Origin: Actinomycetales bacterium
GTDB taxonomy: Bacteria; Actinomycetota; Actinomycetes; Actinomycetales; Dermatophilaceae
Assembly: GCA_016710385.1 (NCBI GenBank)
Contig: JADJVX010000017.1
Location: forward strand, 930,001-994,000
Direction of reading: 5' to 3'
Length of the DNA stretch: 64,000 bases
Shown here: piece by piece, positions 35,001 through 45,710 of the stretch
How positions within the stretch are numbered: position 1 is the first letter of the stretch
Layout of the letters: the number at the start of each line of letters is the position of its first letter
Made by a program: the position numbers and the translations under genes
The notes under the pieces: generated by a model
Seen by the model: only the letters and a program-made list of their open reading frames with translations
Databases searched by the model: none
What the model was told of the DNA's origin: nothing

Positions 35001-35124
35001 TGCTCCAGTCGCGGTGTCTCAAATTTCGCGTCGCCGGACTCACACCCCCCTGACCGCCCGCGGCACGGCATACCGCCATAGCCTCGAACCTCGACGTTCC
35101 CCGAGACGCAACCCGAGGTTCACC

Positions 35125-36471
35125 ATGCATCACCTGCACCCGGCCCTGATCGGCACCTACGAGACCGTGCTGCGGCGCAACGCCGGCGAGGTCGAGTTCC
35201 ACCAGGCCGTGCTCGAGGTTCTCGAGAGTCTGCATGCCGTCGTCGAGAAGCGGCCGGAATACGTCGAGGCGTCGATCATCGAGCGCATCTGTGAGCCGGA
35301 GCGGCAGATCATCTTCCGCGTGCCGTGGGTCGACGACCAGGGCGTGGTCCAGATCAACCGCGGCTTCCGGGTCAATTTCAACTCGGCGCTCGGGCCCTAC
35401 AAGGGCGGTCTGCGGTTCCACCCGAGCGTCTATCTCGGGATCATCAAGTTCCTCGGCTTCGAGCAGACATTCAAGAACGCCCTCACCGGTATGCCGATCG
35501 GCGGCGGCAAGGGTGGCTCGGACTTCGACCCCAAGGGCCGGTCCGATGCCGAGATCATGCGCTTTTGCCAGTCGTTCATGACCGAGCTTTACCGGCACAT
35601 CGGCGAATACACCGACGTGCCCGCGGGCGACATCGGGGTCGGCGGGCGCGAGATCGGCTACCTGTTCGGGCAGTACAAGCGCATCACCAACGCCTACGAG
35701 GCCGGCGTCCTCACCGGCAAGGGCCTGACCTGGGGCGGCTCGCAGGCCCGCAAGGAGGCCACCGGCTACGGCACGGTCTACTTCGTCAAGGAGATGCTCG
35801 ACGCCCATGGCGAGGGCTTCGACGGGCGCCGCGTCGTCGTGTCGGGCTCGGGCAATGTCGCGATCTATGCCGTCGAGAAGGCGCAGGAGTTCGGCGCCAC
35901 GGTCGTCGCGGTCTCCGACTCCAACGGCTATGTCGTCGACGAGGGCGGCATCGACCTCGACCTGGTCAAGCAGATCAAGGAGGTCCAGCGCGGCCGGATC
36001 AGCGAGTATGCCGTGGCGCGCACCTCCGCGCGGCATATCGCTGGGGGCTCGATCTGGGATGTGCCCTGCGATGTCGCGCTGCCTTGCGCGACCGAGAACG
36101 AACTCTCGGCCGAGGGCGCGGCTGCCCTGGTCAAGGGTGGCGTGAAGTACGTCGGCGAGGGCGCCAACATGCCGACCACGCCGGACGGGATCCGGGTGCT
36201 GCACGAGGCCGGCGTTCACTACGCGCCGGGCAAGGCCGTCAACGCCGGCGGTGTCGCGACCAGTGCGTTGGAGATGCAGCAGAACGCCTCGCGCGACTCG
36301 TGGAGCTTCGACTACACCGACCAGCGACTGCACAAGATCATGAAGGGCATCCACGACAACTGCCTGGAGACGGCAGACGAGTTCGGTCAGCCGGGCGACT
36401 ACGTCGCCGGCGCCAACATCGCCGGATTCATCCAGGTCGCCGACGCCATGCTGGCTCTCGGCGTGATCTGA
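35125..36471 (+). CDS. gdhA: NADP-specific glutamate dehydrogenase
   Basis: 448 residues, the length of hexameric NADP-GDH. Substrate region YKGGLRFHPSV, the catalytic lysine in GMPIGGGKGGSDFDPKGRS, and the nucleotide fold VVVSGSGNVAIYAVEKAQ. The residue Ser rather than an acidic residue at the end of the second strand (AVSDSNG) fits NADP preference. It makes glutamate from 2-oxoglutarate and ammonia. It stands alone; the repeat array directly downstream and the degenerate repeats upstream flank it. Confidence 0.96.
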   Translation: MHHLHPALIGTYETVLRRNAGEVEFHQAVLEVLESLHAVVEKRPEYVEASIIERICEPERQIIFRVPWVDDQGVVQINRGFRVNFNSALGPYKGGLRFHPSVYLGIIKFLGFEQTFKNALTGMPIGGGKGGSDFDPKGRSDAEIMRFCQSFMTELYRHIGEYTDVPAGDIGVGGREIGYLFGQYKRITNAYEAGVLTGKGLTWGGSQARKEATGYGTVYFVKEMLDAHGEGFDGRRVVVSGSGNVAIYAVEKAQEFGATVVAVSDSNGYVVDEGGIDLDLVKQIKEVQRGRISEYAVARTSARHIAGGSIWDVPCDVALPCATENELSAEGAAALVKGGVKYVGEGANMPTTPDGIRVLHEAGVHYAPGKAVNAGGVATSALEMQQNASRDSWSFDYTDQRLHKIMKGIHDNCLETADEFGQPGDYVAGANIAGFIQVADAMLALGVI

Positions 36472-36483
36472 GGCTGGCTTCAC

Positions 36484-36715
36484 GGCGAGTCGGAACGTTT
36501 CCCGGCATACCCCACGCCCGTGCTGCCGGACAACACGCCGAGTCGGAAGGTTTCCCGGCGGTTGAGCGGCCCCAGCGCCGGACAACACGCCGACTCGGAA
36601 GGTTTCCCGGCATACCCACGCCTGTGCTGCCGGACAACACGGCGAGTCGGAAGGTTTCCCAGCGGTTGAGCGGCCCCAACGCCGGACAACACGCCGAGTC
36701 GGAAGGTTTCCCGGA
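36484..36715. repeat. Repeat array A, between gdhA and acsA (5 copies)
   Basis: Five copies of a core containing CGAGTCGGAAGGTTTCCCGG, the first with a change (GGAACG) and the others with minor ones. Between them lie short linkers such as GGACAACACGCC, TTGAGCGGCCCCAGCGCC and CATACCCCACGCCCGTGCTG. Units are 50-60 bases. The same repeat forms the larger array B on the far side of acsA. The stretch 36472-36907 has no gene; long open frames there are a side effect of the repeat. Confidence 0.9.
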
Positions 36716-36907
36716 ACACACCCGAGCCATCGGCACGCCCCAGGATCCGGAACCGTAGCCACCGCACGTCATCTGCGGACCGGCTGACCGCTCGTCGCGC
36801 GTGCGGCACCGCCTGGCCGCACGGCATACCGCTGGGGTTGTGGCGCTACTCACAGCGACGCCAGGCTATGCCTCGACGTGCCGAATCCCGCGACGCCAGG
36901 AGGCCCA

Positions 36908-38878
<1,971 letters not shown>

Positions 38879-38906
38879 GGTGACGTGGTGCCGCCGAGGC
38901 GGCACA

Positions 38907-38957
38907 GACAAGGGCGGGTATGCCGTGGCGCCAGCCGCGCGGCATACCCGCCTTGTC
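38907..38957 (+). terminator. Hairpin downstream of acsA containing the GTATGCCG word
   Basis: GACAAGGGCGGGTATGCCG pairs with CGGCATACCCGCCTTGTC, with one bulged G, around a 14-base loop, 29 bases after the acsA stop. Like the actP terminator, it carries the GTATGCCG word in one arm and its complement in the other. Confidence 0.65.
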
Positions 38958-38969
38958 GTGTGGCCCACG

Positions 38970-39953
38970 CGGGGACAACACGGCGGGTCGGAAGGTTTCC
39001 CGGACGTTGAGCGGCACCAGCGCCGGACAACACAGCGAGTCGGAAAGTTTCCCGGCGGTTGAGCGGCCCCAGCGCCGGACAACACAGCGAGTCGGAAAGT
39101 TTCCCGGGCGTTGAGCGGCCCCAGCGCCGCACAACACAGCGAGTCGGAAAGTTTCCCGGGCGTTGAGCGGCCCCAGCGCCGCACAACACAGCGAGTCGGA
39201 AAGTTTCCCGGCAGTTGGACGGCCCCAGCGCCGGACAACACAGCGAGTCGGAAGGTTTCCCGGACGTCCACCCCGTCCCCGACGCCCTCGGCCCCGGACA
39301 ACACAGCGAGTCGGAAGGTTTCCCGGACGTCCACCCCGTCCCCGACGCCCTCGGCCCCGGACAACACAGCGAGTCGGAAGGTTTCCCGGACGTCCACCCC
39401 GTCCCCGGCGCCCTCGCCTCCCGACAACACAGCCGGTCGGAAGGTTTCCCGGCAGTTGAGAGGCCTGGGCGCCGGGAAAACACGGCGGGTCGGAAGGTTT
39501 CCCGGCAGTTGGACGGCCCTAGCGCCGGACAACACGGCGAGTCGGAAGGTTTCCCGGACGTCCACCCCGTCCCCGGCGCCCTCGCCACCGGACAACACAG
39601 CGAGTCGGAGAGTTTCCCGGCAGTTGAGCGGCCCCAACGCCGGACAACACAGCGAGTCGGAGAGTTTCCCGGCAGTTGAGCGGCCCCAGATCCCGATTGC
39701 TCGGCGGGTCGGAAGGTTTCCCGGCAGTTGAGCGGCCCCGGCACCCTCGGCCCCGGACAACACGGCGGGTCGGAAGGTTTCCCGGCAGTTGGACGGCCCT
39801 AGCGCCGGACAACACGGCGAGTCGGAAGGTTTCCCGGACGTCCACCCCGTCCCCGGCGCCCTCGCCACCGGACAACACAGCGAGTCAGAAGGTTTCCCGG
39901 CAGTTGAGCGGCCCCAGCGCCGGACAACACGGCGCGTCGGAGAGTTTCCCCGA
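38970..39953. repeat. Repeat array B, downstream of acsA (about 18 copies)
   Basis: About 18 direct copies of a core GGACAACACAGCGAGTCGGA followed by AGGTTTCCCGG, with two main linkers: a short one (CAGTTGAGCGGCCCCAGCGCC) giving units of about 52 bases and a long one (ACGTCCACCCCGTCCCCGGC plus GCCCTCG) giving units of about 61. The linkers alternate in blocks, suggesting that whole blocks were duplicated. Each unit has a near-palindrome GGAAGGTTTCC and can fold on itself. No gene is seen; both strands stay open in several frames only because of the repeat. Confidence 0.92.
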
Positions 39954-39960
39954 AGCCGGG

Positions 39961-40809
39961 TCAGTCGGAGGTGCCGGGAACGACCGAGAGGCGATAGGCG
40001 ATGGTGCGGCTCTCGCCAGCTCGCAGGGTCAACGCATCGTCCAACGCCGCCGCAGCCTCGATGCACACGAACCGCTTCCAGTCGCCGTCGCCGATGTCCT
40101 CGACGGCGCGAGCCTTGGACGACCAGGGGTTCCACACCACGAGGTCGGCCGCACCCTCGGTCGAGATGAGCAACCGTCGGCTTTGGGCCGGGTCGACCAC
40201 CGTCACCGGGCCGGACGGACCCCGATAGACCCGATCGGTCTCGCCGTCGAAGAAGAGGTCACCCTTCTGCACGGCATCCTTGCCCTTGAGTTTGTCGCGG
40301 TAGGTCAGGCCGTCCAGACCGACGACCCGCACGTGCCTGATGTCGCCGACGCCCAGATAGGTGTGCAGGGCCGCCTCGCACTCGAAGGTCTCGTCGCCGG
40401 TGTTGGCGATGGTCAACGACACCGACAGCTCCCGGCCCAGCTTGGAGCGCACCACCAGCCGGTAGGGGTAGGGGAACTCCTTGCTCGTCGCGTCGGCATC
40501 GGTGAGCTCGTGGACGAAGCTCACCGACGACTTCTTGGCGGTCCGCTCGACGAGCCGCCACTGCGAGGTCCGCGCGAAGCCATGGGCGGGTGTGCGGTCG
40601 CCGGTCACCCCGCTGGCGAACCACGGCCAGCACACCGGCACCCCGCCGCGGACCGGAGCGTCCGCGGCATACCGGACTGCCGTGCTGACGAAGAGCACCG
40701 GTTCGAAGGCATCGGGCGTCCAGCGCAGCACTTGGGCGCCGTAATCGAGCACCTCCCCCACACAAGTGGGCAGTTGCACGTCGTGGACCTTGAAGGCCGA
40801 TCGAGGCAT
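39961..40809 (-). CDS. D-hexose-6-phosphate mutarotase (YeaD-like)
   Basis: 282 residues. The aldose-epimerase fold is recognisable: GVPVCWPWFASGVTGDRTPAHGFAR carries the catalytic His-Gly-Phe-Ala-Arg (shown as TPAHGFAR), and CEAALHTYLGVGDI the second catalytic histidine; VVWNPWSSKA and RFVCIEAA are the C-terminal family motifs. It interconverts alpha and beta anomers of glucose-6-phosphate. It ends a few bases from array B, so readthrough would enter the repeats. Confidence 0.92.
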   Translation of the reverse strand: MPRSAFKVHDVQLPTCVGEVLDYGAQVLRWTPDAFEPVLFVSTAVRYAADAPVRGGVPVCWPWFASGVTGDRTPAHGFARTSQWRLVERTAKKSSVSFVHELTDADATSKEFPYPYRLVVRSKLGRELSVSLTIANTGDETFECEAALHTYLGVGDIRHVRVVGLDGLTYRDKLKGKDAVQKGDLFFDGETDRVYRGPSGPVTVVDPAQSRRLLISTEGAADLVVWNPWSSKARAVEDIGDGDWKRFVCIEAAAALDDALTLRAGESRTIAYRLSVVPGTSD

Positions 40810-40982
40810 GCTCCATCTTCTCCCGAAGGGCCCGTCCGCGCACTGACGCTAGAATGAAGACTTCTGGCGTGCCGGGAAGTCTGGTCGGCGACTGTGGTCT
40901 GGTGAGCGGTATGCCGTGTGCGTCGTGACGTGCGCGTGCTGGCTCCGGACCCGGTCCCACCGCACGAAAGGCCCGGTCGCTC

Positions 40983-42278
40983 ATGCCCGCCACCGACACA
41001 TCCCGCCGCATCTTCGCGCGGCTCAGCCTCCCGGAGGGCCGCTTCCTGGCCCGCGCCCTGCGCACCGAAACCGTGGGGGGTGCGCTGCTGCTCGGCGCCG
41101 CTCTGCTGGCCCTCATCTGGTCCAATTCGCCCTGGCACGAGTCGTATTCAGCGCTGCGCGCGGTCCGCATCGGCCCCGCGGGGCTGCACCTGGACCTCTC
41201 GCTCGGCGAGTGGGCGGCCGACGGCCTGCTCGCCATCTTCTTCCTCGTGGCCGGCATCGAGCTCAAGCGCGAGTTCATCGCCGGAGACCTCTCCGACCGC
41301 GCCAAAGCGGCCGTCCCGATCACGGCGGCCGTCGCCGGCGTCGCGCTCCCCGCAGCCCTGTATGCCGGGTCCGTCACCTTCCTCGGGGGAGACTCCGATG
41401 CGTTGGCCGGCTGGGCGATCCCCACGGCGACCGATATCGCGTTCGCGCTGGCCGTTCTCGCGGTGATCGGCAGCAACCTGCCCCCGGCGCTGCGGTCCTT
41501 CCTGCTCACCCTCGCTGTGGTCGACGACCTCATCGCCATCACGATCATCGCGGTCTTCTACACCAGCAGCCTGGCCTGGCTGCCGCTGCTCGGCGCGGCC
41601 GTGCCGATCGCGGTCTTCGGCTGGATGCTGCGTCGACGGATGACCAACCCCGCGCTGCTGGCGATCCCGGCCGTGCTGGCCTGGGGACTGGTCCACGCGG
41701 CGGGCGTCCATGCGACAGTCGCTGGTGTGCTGCTCGGCCTCGCCGTCCCCGTGAACCGACGCGAGGAACTCGCAGCGGCGGGTGACGATGACCGGCATAC
41801 CCTTGCCGAGACTCTCGAGCACGCGTTGCGGCCGTTCTCTGCGGGCGTGGCGGTGCCGGTGTTCGCCTTCTTCGCCGCGGGCGTTCGGTTCGTCGGTGGC
41901 GGTTTGGAGCAGACCTGGCGGGACCCGGTCGCGATCGGCATTGTCGTCGGCCTGACCGTCGGCAAGGCCGTGGGAGTTTTCACCGCGACCTGGGCGGTGG
42001 CCCGCTTCACCCGCGCTGAGCTCGACGAAGGTTTGGCCTGGCTCGATGTGCTCGGCTTGGCCTTCCTCTCGGGTCTGGGTTTCACGGTGTCGCTGCTCAT
42101 CGGTGAGCTTGCCTATGGCGCGGGCAGCGACCGCGACGACCACGTGAAGATCGCCGTGCTCGTCGGGTCGTTGCTCGCGGCGGTCTGCGCCGCGATCATC
42201 CTCACGCGGCGCGATGGCTATTACCGAGCGCTCGCCGAGCATCCCGAGATCGACGAGCCTCGGAACGACCACCGCTGA
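40983..42278 (+). CDS. nhaA: Na+/H+ antiporter NhaA
   Basis: 431 residues, about eleven to twelve helices. LLAIFFLVAGIELKREFIAGDL, PTATDIAFALAVLAVIGS and LTLAVVDDLIAI (the adjacent Asp pair needed for Na+/H+ exchange) are all present. The N-terminus has the short basic lead FARLSLPEGRFLARALRTE. It exports Na+ at the expense of protons and helps pH homeostasis. The hairpin at 42329-42367 lies downstream. Confidence 0.95.
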   Translation: MPATDTSRRIFARLSLPEGRFLARALRTETVGGALLLGAALLALIWSNSPWHESYSALRAVRIGPAGLHLDLSLGEWAADGLLAIFFLVAGIELKREFIAGDLSDRAKAAVPITAAVAGVALPAALYAGSVTFLGGDSDALAGWAIPTATDIAFALAVLAVIGSNLPPALRSFLLTLAVVDDLIAITIIAVFYTSSLAWLPLLGAAVPIAVFGWMLRRRMTNPALLAIPAVLAWGLVHAAGVHATVAGVLLGLAVPVNRREELAAAGDDDRHTLAETLEHALRPFSAGVAVPVFAFFAAGVRFVGGGLEQTWRDPVAIGIVVGLTVGKAVGVFTATWAVARFTRAELDEGLAWLDVLGLAFLSGLGFTVSLLIGELAYGAGSDRDDHVKIAVLVGSLLAAVCAAIILTRRDGYYRALAEHPEIDEPRNDHR

Positions 42279-42328
42279 CTGCTGACTGCTGACCGCTGAC
42301 CCCGGACCGCTGACCGGCCCGAAAGCAG

Positions 42329-42367
42329 TGGGGCCGACCGCGACCACGGTGGTCGCAGCCGGCCCCA
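42329..42367. terminator. Strong hairpin between converging nhaA and M4 protease genes
   Basis: TGGGGCCG-acc-GCGACCAC pairs with GTGGTCGC-agc-CGGCCCCA around a single base, a 16-bp stem with one internal loop. It lies 50 bases after nhaA and 33 bases after the protease gene, so it can serve both. Immediately upstream (42279-42316) is a run of TGACTGC/TGACCGC heptamers. Confidence 0.75.
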
Positions 42368-42399
42368 ACCGGTGCTGCTGGAGCTTGGGCCGTGCGTCG

Positions 42400-44007
42400 T
42401 CAGTTGGCGCAGGTCTGGGTGCCCTTGGGCACCGAGATCGCGGAGAAGGCGCTCTCGGTCGCCAGGCACTGCGCCGAGTTCTGGCCGTAGAGCTCCTTGG
42501 CCGAACGGATCGCGCCCTCCCGCGCCGCGGCATACCCGCTGCTTGAGGTGAGCTTGGTCGTGAGGGTGCGGTACCAGATCTTGGTGGCTGCGTCGCGGCC
42601 GGCTCCGGTCACCGCCACCCCGTTGCACGTTGGGCTGTTGTAGGCGACGCCGTTGACCGTGCGCGCGCCGGAGCCCTCCGAGGCGAGGAAGAACCAGTGG
42701 TTGAGCGGGCCGGACGAGTAGTGCACGTCGAGCCGGCCCACGGTCGAGGAGTAGCAGTTCGGGCTGGAGCCGTCCTTGCTCGGCTGGTCCATGTAGCGCA
42801 GCGGGGTGCCATTGCCGCGCAGGTCGATCTTCTCGCCGATGAAGTAGTCGCCGACGTCGACCGAGTTGGCGGCAAAGAACTCGACGGCCGTGCCGAAGAT
42901 GTCCGAGGTCGCCTCGTTGAGCCCGCCGGACTCCTTGCGGTAGGCGAGGTTGGCCGTGTTGGACGTGACCCCGTGGCTCATCTCGTGGCCGGCGACGTCA
43001 ATCGACGTGAGCGGCTTGGCGTTGCCCGTGCCGTCGCCATAGGTCATCTGGGTGCCGTCCCAGAACGCGTTGTTGTAGCCGTTGCCGTAGTGCACCCGGC
43101 TGCGAGCGCCGGTGCCGTTGTTCCAGATGCCCGCCCGGCCCAAGACCGTCGCATAGAACGCGTAGGTCTGCTCGGCGCCGTATTCGGCGTCGACACCGGC
43201 GGTCTGCCGGTTGCTCGTCGAGCCGTTGCCCCACACGTCGTCAGCGTCGGTGAAGAGCGTGCCGGTGCCGCTCGTCGCGCCGTTGAGGTCGGTCGCGTAG
43301 TTGCCGTGCGCGTCCTTGAGCTGGAAGACCCCGCCGCTGGAGATCGTCGCGAGGGTGACCGTGCCGGAATACTGCGAGTTGCCGGTGCCGGTGACGATCT
43401 GCTCGATCGACTCGATGAGCTCGCCCGTGGAGGCATCGACATAGGTCGCGCGGCGGCTCGGGGTCTGGTCGGCCTGTATGCCGTCCGTGCGCACCTCCCA
43501 GGCCAAGCGCGGGGTGCCTTCCACGGCATACACGACGAGCTCGGTGGCGGACTGTCCGCGCTGGCCGGTGGCCGCGGCGGCCGTCGCGCGGGCCGCTCCC
43601 GCCGACACGTCGGCGCTGCGACGGGCCACGGCGATGTCCTTGGCGCGGTTGTAGTGCACGTCGGTGACCGCGCCCGCCGAGGTGAGGGCCGCGACGAGAT
43701 CCCCGCCGACGACGCGCAGACCGTCGAGAGACCGCTCGTATCGCACGTGCCGCTGGCCGAACTCGTCGACGAGCACGCTGCGCACGGTGAGGCTTTCGCT
43801 CGACCCGAGACCCAGCGCCCTGCCGGTCGCGGCGGCGCGAGCCTGCTCCTGGCCGCGTAGCCCATCGGCAGCGGCCACAGCGGCCGCAGCGGGCGCAGCC
43901 CCAGCAGGACCAGCAGCGGGCGCGGCGATCGCGCCTGCGGAACCCATGGCGAGGGCGGCACACGCTGTCAACGCACCGGCGACAGCGACGGCTGGACGGA
44001 AACTCAT
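42400..44007 (-). CDS. Secreted M4-family (thermolysin-like) metalloprotease
   Basis: 535 residues from the ATG at 44007 (GAGGAGAA site). A signal peptide (MSFRPAVAVAGALTACAALAM, cleavage near residue 29-31), an Ala-rich spacer, then FTP/PepSY propeptide with HVRYERSLDGLRVVGGDL, then the mature protease with zinc motif VAGHEMSHGV and the third ligand in GGLNEATSD. The C-terminal M4 helical domain (HYSSGPLNHWFFLASEG) is complete, containing the catalytic His. It is probably exported and activated by propeptide removal. A nutrient-acquisition role is likely. Confidence 0.94.
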   Translation of the reverse strand: MSFRPAVAVAGALTACAALAMGSAGAIAAPAAGPAGAAPAAAAVAAADGLRGQEQARAAATGRALGLGSSESLTVRSVLVDEFGQRHVRYERSLDGLRVVGGDLVAALTSAGAVTDVHYNRAKDIAVARRSADVSAGAARATAAAATGQRGQSATELVVYAVEGTPRLAWEVRTDGIQADQTPSRRATYVDASTGELIESIEQIVTGTGNSQYSGTVTLATISSGGVFQLKDAHGNYATDLNGATSGTGTLFTDADDVWGNGSTSNRQTAGVDAEYGAEQTYAFYATVLGRAGIWNNGTGARSRVHYGNGYNNAFWDGTQMTYGDGTGNAKPLTSIDVAGHEMSHGVTSNTANLAYRKESGGLNEATSDIFGTAVEFFAANSVDVGDYFIGEKIDLRGNGTPLRYMDQPSKDGSSPNCYSSTVGRLDVHYSSGPLNHWFFLASEGSGARTVNGVAYNSPTCNGVAVTGAGRDAATKIWYRTLTTKLTSSSGYAAAREGAIRSAKELYGQNSAQCLATESAFSAISVPKGTQTCAN

Positions 44008-44296
44008 CTGTTCTCCTCGAGTTCGACCGATGAAAGGACCTGCCTCAACAGCCGCGGCGTCCGATATGTCCACCCCCGGCGACTCCGGCGACCGGTCCGA
44101 TGCTGCGCTGCGAGTCCGGCGGGCGCAACAGCAGCGGGCCGTCTTTACGCATTCTTGGAGGTTGGGCGGGTATGCCGTGACCCAATCGAGTCGGGCGGCA
44201 GAGATTGCACCCCCGCGGTTGCATCCCCCGCGGTCACAACCCCTGCTTGGGCAGAGCGGCGCTAGGCTCCTGCTTGAAGACCACCCGGGAGGACCC

Positions 44297-44743
44297 ATGG
44301 CCAGCGACACGTCAGACCGCGAGTACCGCATCCAGGACGTTTCCAGCCTGGTCGAGTCCGGTGCCCCCGAACCCACTCTGGGTCAACTCGTGGCCAAGGC
44401 CAGCCGGGACGCCTCCGAGATCGTCCGCGCCGAGATCGCCTTGGCCAAGGCCGAGATCGCGCAGTCGGCCAAGGCCGGCGGCACGGGTGCCGGGATGTTT
44501 GCCGGGGCGGCGTTCTTCGGGCTTTTCGGCCTGGGTTTCCTGCTCACGGCCGCGGCCTGGGGGCTGGTCGCCCTGGGCCTGTCGACCTGGCTGGCCTTCC
44601 TCATCGTCGCGGTCGTGCTCTTCGTCCTCGCGCTCATCCTCGCCCTCGTGGGCAAGAAGGCGCTCGCCCAGGCCAAGCCGGTGCCTGAGAAGGCGATCGC
44701 CTCCGCGCAGGAGACCATCGCCACCCTCAAGGGGCGGCTCTGA
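44297..44743 (+). CDS. Phage-holin-like (superfamily III) membrane protein
   Basis: 148 residues. A soluble N-terminal helix (LGQLVAKASRDASEIVRAEIALAKAE) is followed by two helices (about 70-92 and 96-118), the Phage_holin_3_6-type architecture seen in actinobacterial chromosomes at this locus. It is not a real phage gene; the same protein occurs next to the alpha/beta hydrolase and marP in mycobacteria (Rv3669, from memory). Function unknown, presumably envelope-related. SD GGGAGGA precedes the ATG. Confidence 0.85.
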   Translation: MASDTSDREYRIQDVSSLVESGAPEPTLGQLVAKASRDASEIVRAEIALAKAEIAQSAKAGGTGAGMFAGAAFFGLFGLGFLLTAAAWGLVALGLSTWLAFLIVAVVLFVLALILALVGKKALAQAKPVPEKAIASAQETIATLKGRL

Positions 44744-44777
44744 TCCGGCAGGTGCGGCCCACCCATCGAGCCGGCTG

Positions 44778-45710
44778 GTGAGTCTCAGCGGAGCATCCGA
44801 CGCCGCGTCGTTGCTGTACGACGGGCCCTGGGAGCATTCCTTCGTGTCGGCCAATGGCGCCCGATTCCACGTCGCCACAGCGGGAGACGGGCCTGTGGTG
44901 CTTCTGCTGCATGGCTTTCCCCAGTTCTGGCACGCGTGGCGCCACCAGCTCCCAGCCTTGGCCGCTGCCGGCTACCGCGCCGCTGCGGTCGATCTGCGGG
45001 GGTTCGGGGTGTCCGACAAGCCGCCCAAGGGGTATGACACCTACACCGCCGCTGCCGACGCCGCCGCGATCGTGCGCAGCCTCGGGCAGGAGCAGGCCGT
45101 CGTCGTCGGCCATGGCCTCGGCGGCTGGACCGCTTGGGCCATGCCCACCCTGCAGCCGGCCTTCACGACCGCCGTGGCGAGCCTGGGCATGCCCCATCCC
45201 GTGGTCACCGAACACGCCTGCCGCCACGATCGCCGGCTGCGGTCCACGGCGGGGTTCGTCGCGGGCATGCAGGTGCCGTTCCGGCCCGAGCAACTCCTCA
45301 GCCGCGATGATGCGCGGGTGCGCGGCTACCTCACGTCGTGGTCGAGTCCGCGCAGCAGCTTCCCGACCGAGGACGACATTCACCGGTATGCCGTCGCGAC
45401 GGCCCTGCCGTTCGTCGCCCACTCCGCAGCGGAGTACTTCCGCTGGTTTGGCCGCAATCAATTGCGCTGGGACGGGCCGGCATTGCGGCGCCGACTGAGC
45501 GCACCGATCACCGTGCCCGTGCTGCACCTGCACGGCGCCGACGACGGCTTCCTGCCGGCCGAGGCGACCCCTGGTTCGGATGCCTATGTGACCGGTCCGT
45601 TCCGGCACGAGCTCATCGCCGACGCCGGGCACTTCCTGCCCGAGGAGGCTCCCGAGGTGGTCACCTCGGTGCTCATCGAGTGGCTCGACGGACTGCCGCT
45701 CAGCCGCTGA
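44778..45710 (+). CDS. Alpha/beta hydrolase (epoxide-hydrolase-like), nucleophile missing
   Basis: 310 residues. Oxyanion region LLLHGFPQFWHAWRHQLPAL and strand AVDLRGFGVSDKP are normal for epoxide-hydrolase-like enzymes. The elbow reads VVVGHGLGGWTAWA: the position of the catalytic Asp or Ser (GHDWGG or GHSMGG) is Gly. The C-terminal acid LHGADDGFLP and histidine IADAGHFLPEEAP are present. Either the nucleophile has moved or the enzyme is inactive. In position it corresponds to mycobacterial EphE. Its 3' end overlaps marP by 11 bases, tail to tail. Confidence 0.88.
   Translation: MSLSGASDAASLLYDGPWEHSFVSANGARFHVATAGDGPVVLLLHGFPQFWHAWRHQLPALAAAGYRAAAVDLRGFGVSDKPPKGYDTYTAAADAAAIVRSLGQEQAVVVGHGLGGWTAWAMPTLQPAFTTAVASLGMPHPVVTEHACRHDRRLRSTAGFVAGMQVPFRPEQLLSRDDARVRGYLTSWSSPRSSFPTEDDIHRYAVATALPFVAHSAAEYFRWFGRNQLRWDGPALRRRLSAPITVPVLHLHGADDGFLPAEATPGSDAYVTGPFRHELIADAGHFLPEEAPEVVTSVLIEWLDGLPLSR

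Noticed and set aside
34546..36762. A 738-codon minus-strand frame across gdhA
   Set aside because: It is the antisense of a clear glutamate dehydrogenase gene with typical high-G+C third positions, and the peptide looks like a shadow frame.
38970..39953. CRISPR array
   Set aside because: The repeat is regularly spaced, but the intervening segments are the same few sequences repeated, are 18-30 bases, and no cas gene is near. It is a tandem repeat array.
44297..44743. Phage holin as a sign of a prophage
   Set aside because: This protein family is a normal chromosomal member of the marP neighbourhood in actinobacteria and no other phage genes are near.
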